This document shows positions 24,232 through 24,876 of a DNA stretch of 24,876 nucleotides, one piece after another (the stretch's first letter is position 1; every line of letters begins with the position of its first letter). The notes beneath the pieces are model-generated. The model saw only the letters and a list, made by a program, of their open reading frames with translations. It had not been told where the DNA came from and searched no databases. The position numbers were made by a program, and so were the translations under genes. Origin of the DNA: an uncultured Fidelibacterota bacterium. Its GTDB lineage: Bacteria > Marinisomatota > Marinisomatia > Marinisomatales > TCS55. Where the stretch lies: contig CAJWTA010000009.1 in the NCBI GenBank assembly GCA_913046805.1, positions 1 to 24,876 of the forward strand, given 5' to 3'.

Positions 24232-24876
24232 CGAATCATCATTCGATATTTTTTTTGAAAAATTTAATGAAAAAAAAAGAATAATGCTTCAGAAAGGATT
24301 CAATGTTGTGTACGGAGAAAGCGGTTCTGGTAAAACCGAGCTAGTTAATTCTCTTTTAGAAAATGAAAATTTCCCTTCCAAAAACTTTTTGATTTCTAAT
24401 CAAAATTTATCACACAGAAAACAATTGGTGTTTCAAAACCCAGAAAACCAAATAGTTTGTCCAAATATACTATCGGAAGTATCATTTGGAATTGAGTCTA
24501 ATCCTCATTCAAAAAATCTAAAGAAGGAACTACTTGAAATTCAATCTAACTTGCCATTTGTTGATAATTGGTTAAGACATCCAAATACGCTAAGTGGGGG
24601 AGAGATGGAAATATTAAATATAGTTACAGCTTTTACTTCACCTTCGGATTTAGTTTTAATTGATGACGGCTTATCTTATTTAAATTTGTCAACGAAGGAG
24701 GAATGGATAAAGTGGATAAAAAAAAAGTATGGTCACAAAACGATATTATGGTTCACCTCTGATCACACAGATTTGAAGTATGGAGGTACAAAATGGATAT
24801 TATCTTTATCAAGTCTACAAAAAATAAATCATTCAGAAATGGTTTCGGCATATAATCATAATCATTCAAAGGGAAG
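24224..24876 (+). CDS. Divergent ECF/CbiO-type ABC ATPase (cut by window edge)
   Basis: I translated 217 open residues from the ATG at 24224; the frame continues past the window. Walker A GESGSGKT is at 31-38, and the Q-loop LVFQNPENQIVCPNILSEVSFG (Gln71) has the VFQNPxNQ...EVxFG signature of energy-coupling-factor ATPases (EcfA, CbiO) that power vitamin and metal uptake. The ABC signature LSGGE is at 123-127 and the switch His at 181. Oddities: Walker B reads LVLIDDGLS, so Asp148 stands where the catalytic Glu should be, the D-loop reads LN instead of LD, and the protein is compact. AGGAG lies 6-10 bases before the ATG. It overlaps waaA by 8 bases. It may be one half of a paired ECF module whose partner lies further right; the substrate is unknown. 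Confidence 0.82.
   Translation, partial: MTSESSFDIFFEKFNEKKRIMLQKGFNVVYGESGSGKTELVNSLLENENFPSKNFLISNQNLSHRKQLVFQNPENQIVCPNILSEVSFGIESNPHSKNLKKELLEIQSNLPFVDNWLRHPNTLSGGEMEILNIVTAFTSPSDLVLIDDGLSYLNLSTKEEWIKWIKKKYGHKTILWFTSDHTDLKYGGTKWILSLSSLQKINHSEMVSAYNHNHSKG

Noticed and set aside
1..24876. Search for CRISPR arrays, tRNA or rRNA genes, IS ends, toxin-antitoxin or phage genes
   Set aside because: No direct-repeat arrays, cloverleaf-like sequence, transposase or integrase motifs were seen by eye on either strand.

Overview
The window is strongly AT-rich and densely coded. It comes from a Gram-negative bacterium with an outer membrane. That is shown by a Kdo transferase, a GT9 heptosyltransferase-type enzyme, a beta-barrel protein with calcium-binding repeats, a lipoprotein peptidase and a TatC. 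Shine-Dalgarno-like sequences precede some genes (ridA, the sodium symporter, the last ABC gene) and not others. The gene style (DUF5683 protein, MXAN_6640-like metalloprotease, DnaQ-DinG fusion, lipoprotein Dcp, lone hutH) would suit a marine FCB-type lineage such as Marinimicrobia/SAR406. That placement is an inference; no rRNA or other decisive marker is present. I saw no tRNA, rRNA, IS element, CRISPR array or phage gene. No gene-free stretch exceeds about 200 bases.

Layout. (1) 1-2341, minus strand: a tightly coupled four-gene run that ends in a secreted zinc metalloprotease cut by the window edge. Upstream of it in the run are a 38-residue membrane microprotein, a 172-residue exported and C-terminally anchored protein, and a 98-residue soluble protein. 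The last three have no function I recognise. (2) 2435-12849, plus strand: eight genes with gaps or overlaps of at most 12 bases. They are an outer-membrane barrel, alaS, a PPC/DUF296 protein, ridA, a DUF5683 membrane protein, a sodium:neurotransmitter-type symporter, an unknown membrane protein and a DnaQ-DinG helicase. (3) 12846-14981, minus strand: a Dcp-like M3 peptidase lipoprotein whose stop codon overlaps that of dinG. (4) 15094-18099, plus strand: hutH abutting guaB, facing rpsT (18102-18359, minus). (5) 18559-24876, plus strand: a CRP-like regulator followed by meaB, tatC, a long-chain polyprenyl diphosphate synthase, a GT9 glycosyltransferase, waaA and a divergent ECF-type ABC ATPase cut by the right edge.

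How the genes fit together. AlaRS, the PPC protein and RidA form a translation/amino-acid housekeeping block, with RidA removing reactive enamines. The distal block is mostly envelope biogenesis: Tat export, isoprenoid side chain or carrier, and lipid A-core assembly. It starts with a CRP family gene whose upstream region holds a perfect TGTGA-N6-TCACA palindrome. The recognition helix of the encoded regulator keeps the Arg-Glu...Arg residues that read that half-site in E. coli CRP, so autoregulation of the regulator and perhaps its downstream run is the best-supported regulatory idea here.

No clearly new defence or mobile system is visible. The least explained elements are the coupled small-protein/metalloprotease cluster at the left edge, the ECF-like ATPase with an altered Walker B at the right edge, and the unassigned membrane protein at 9199-9999.
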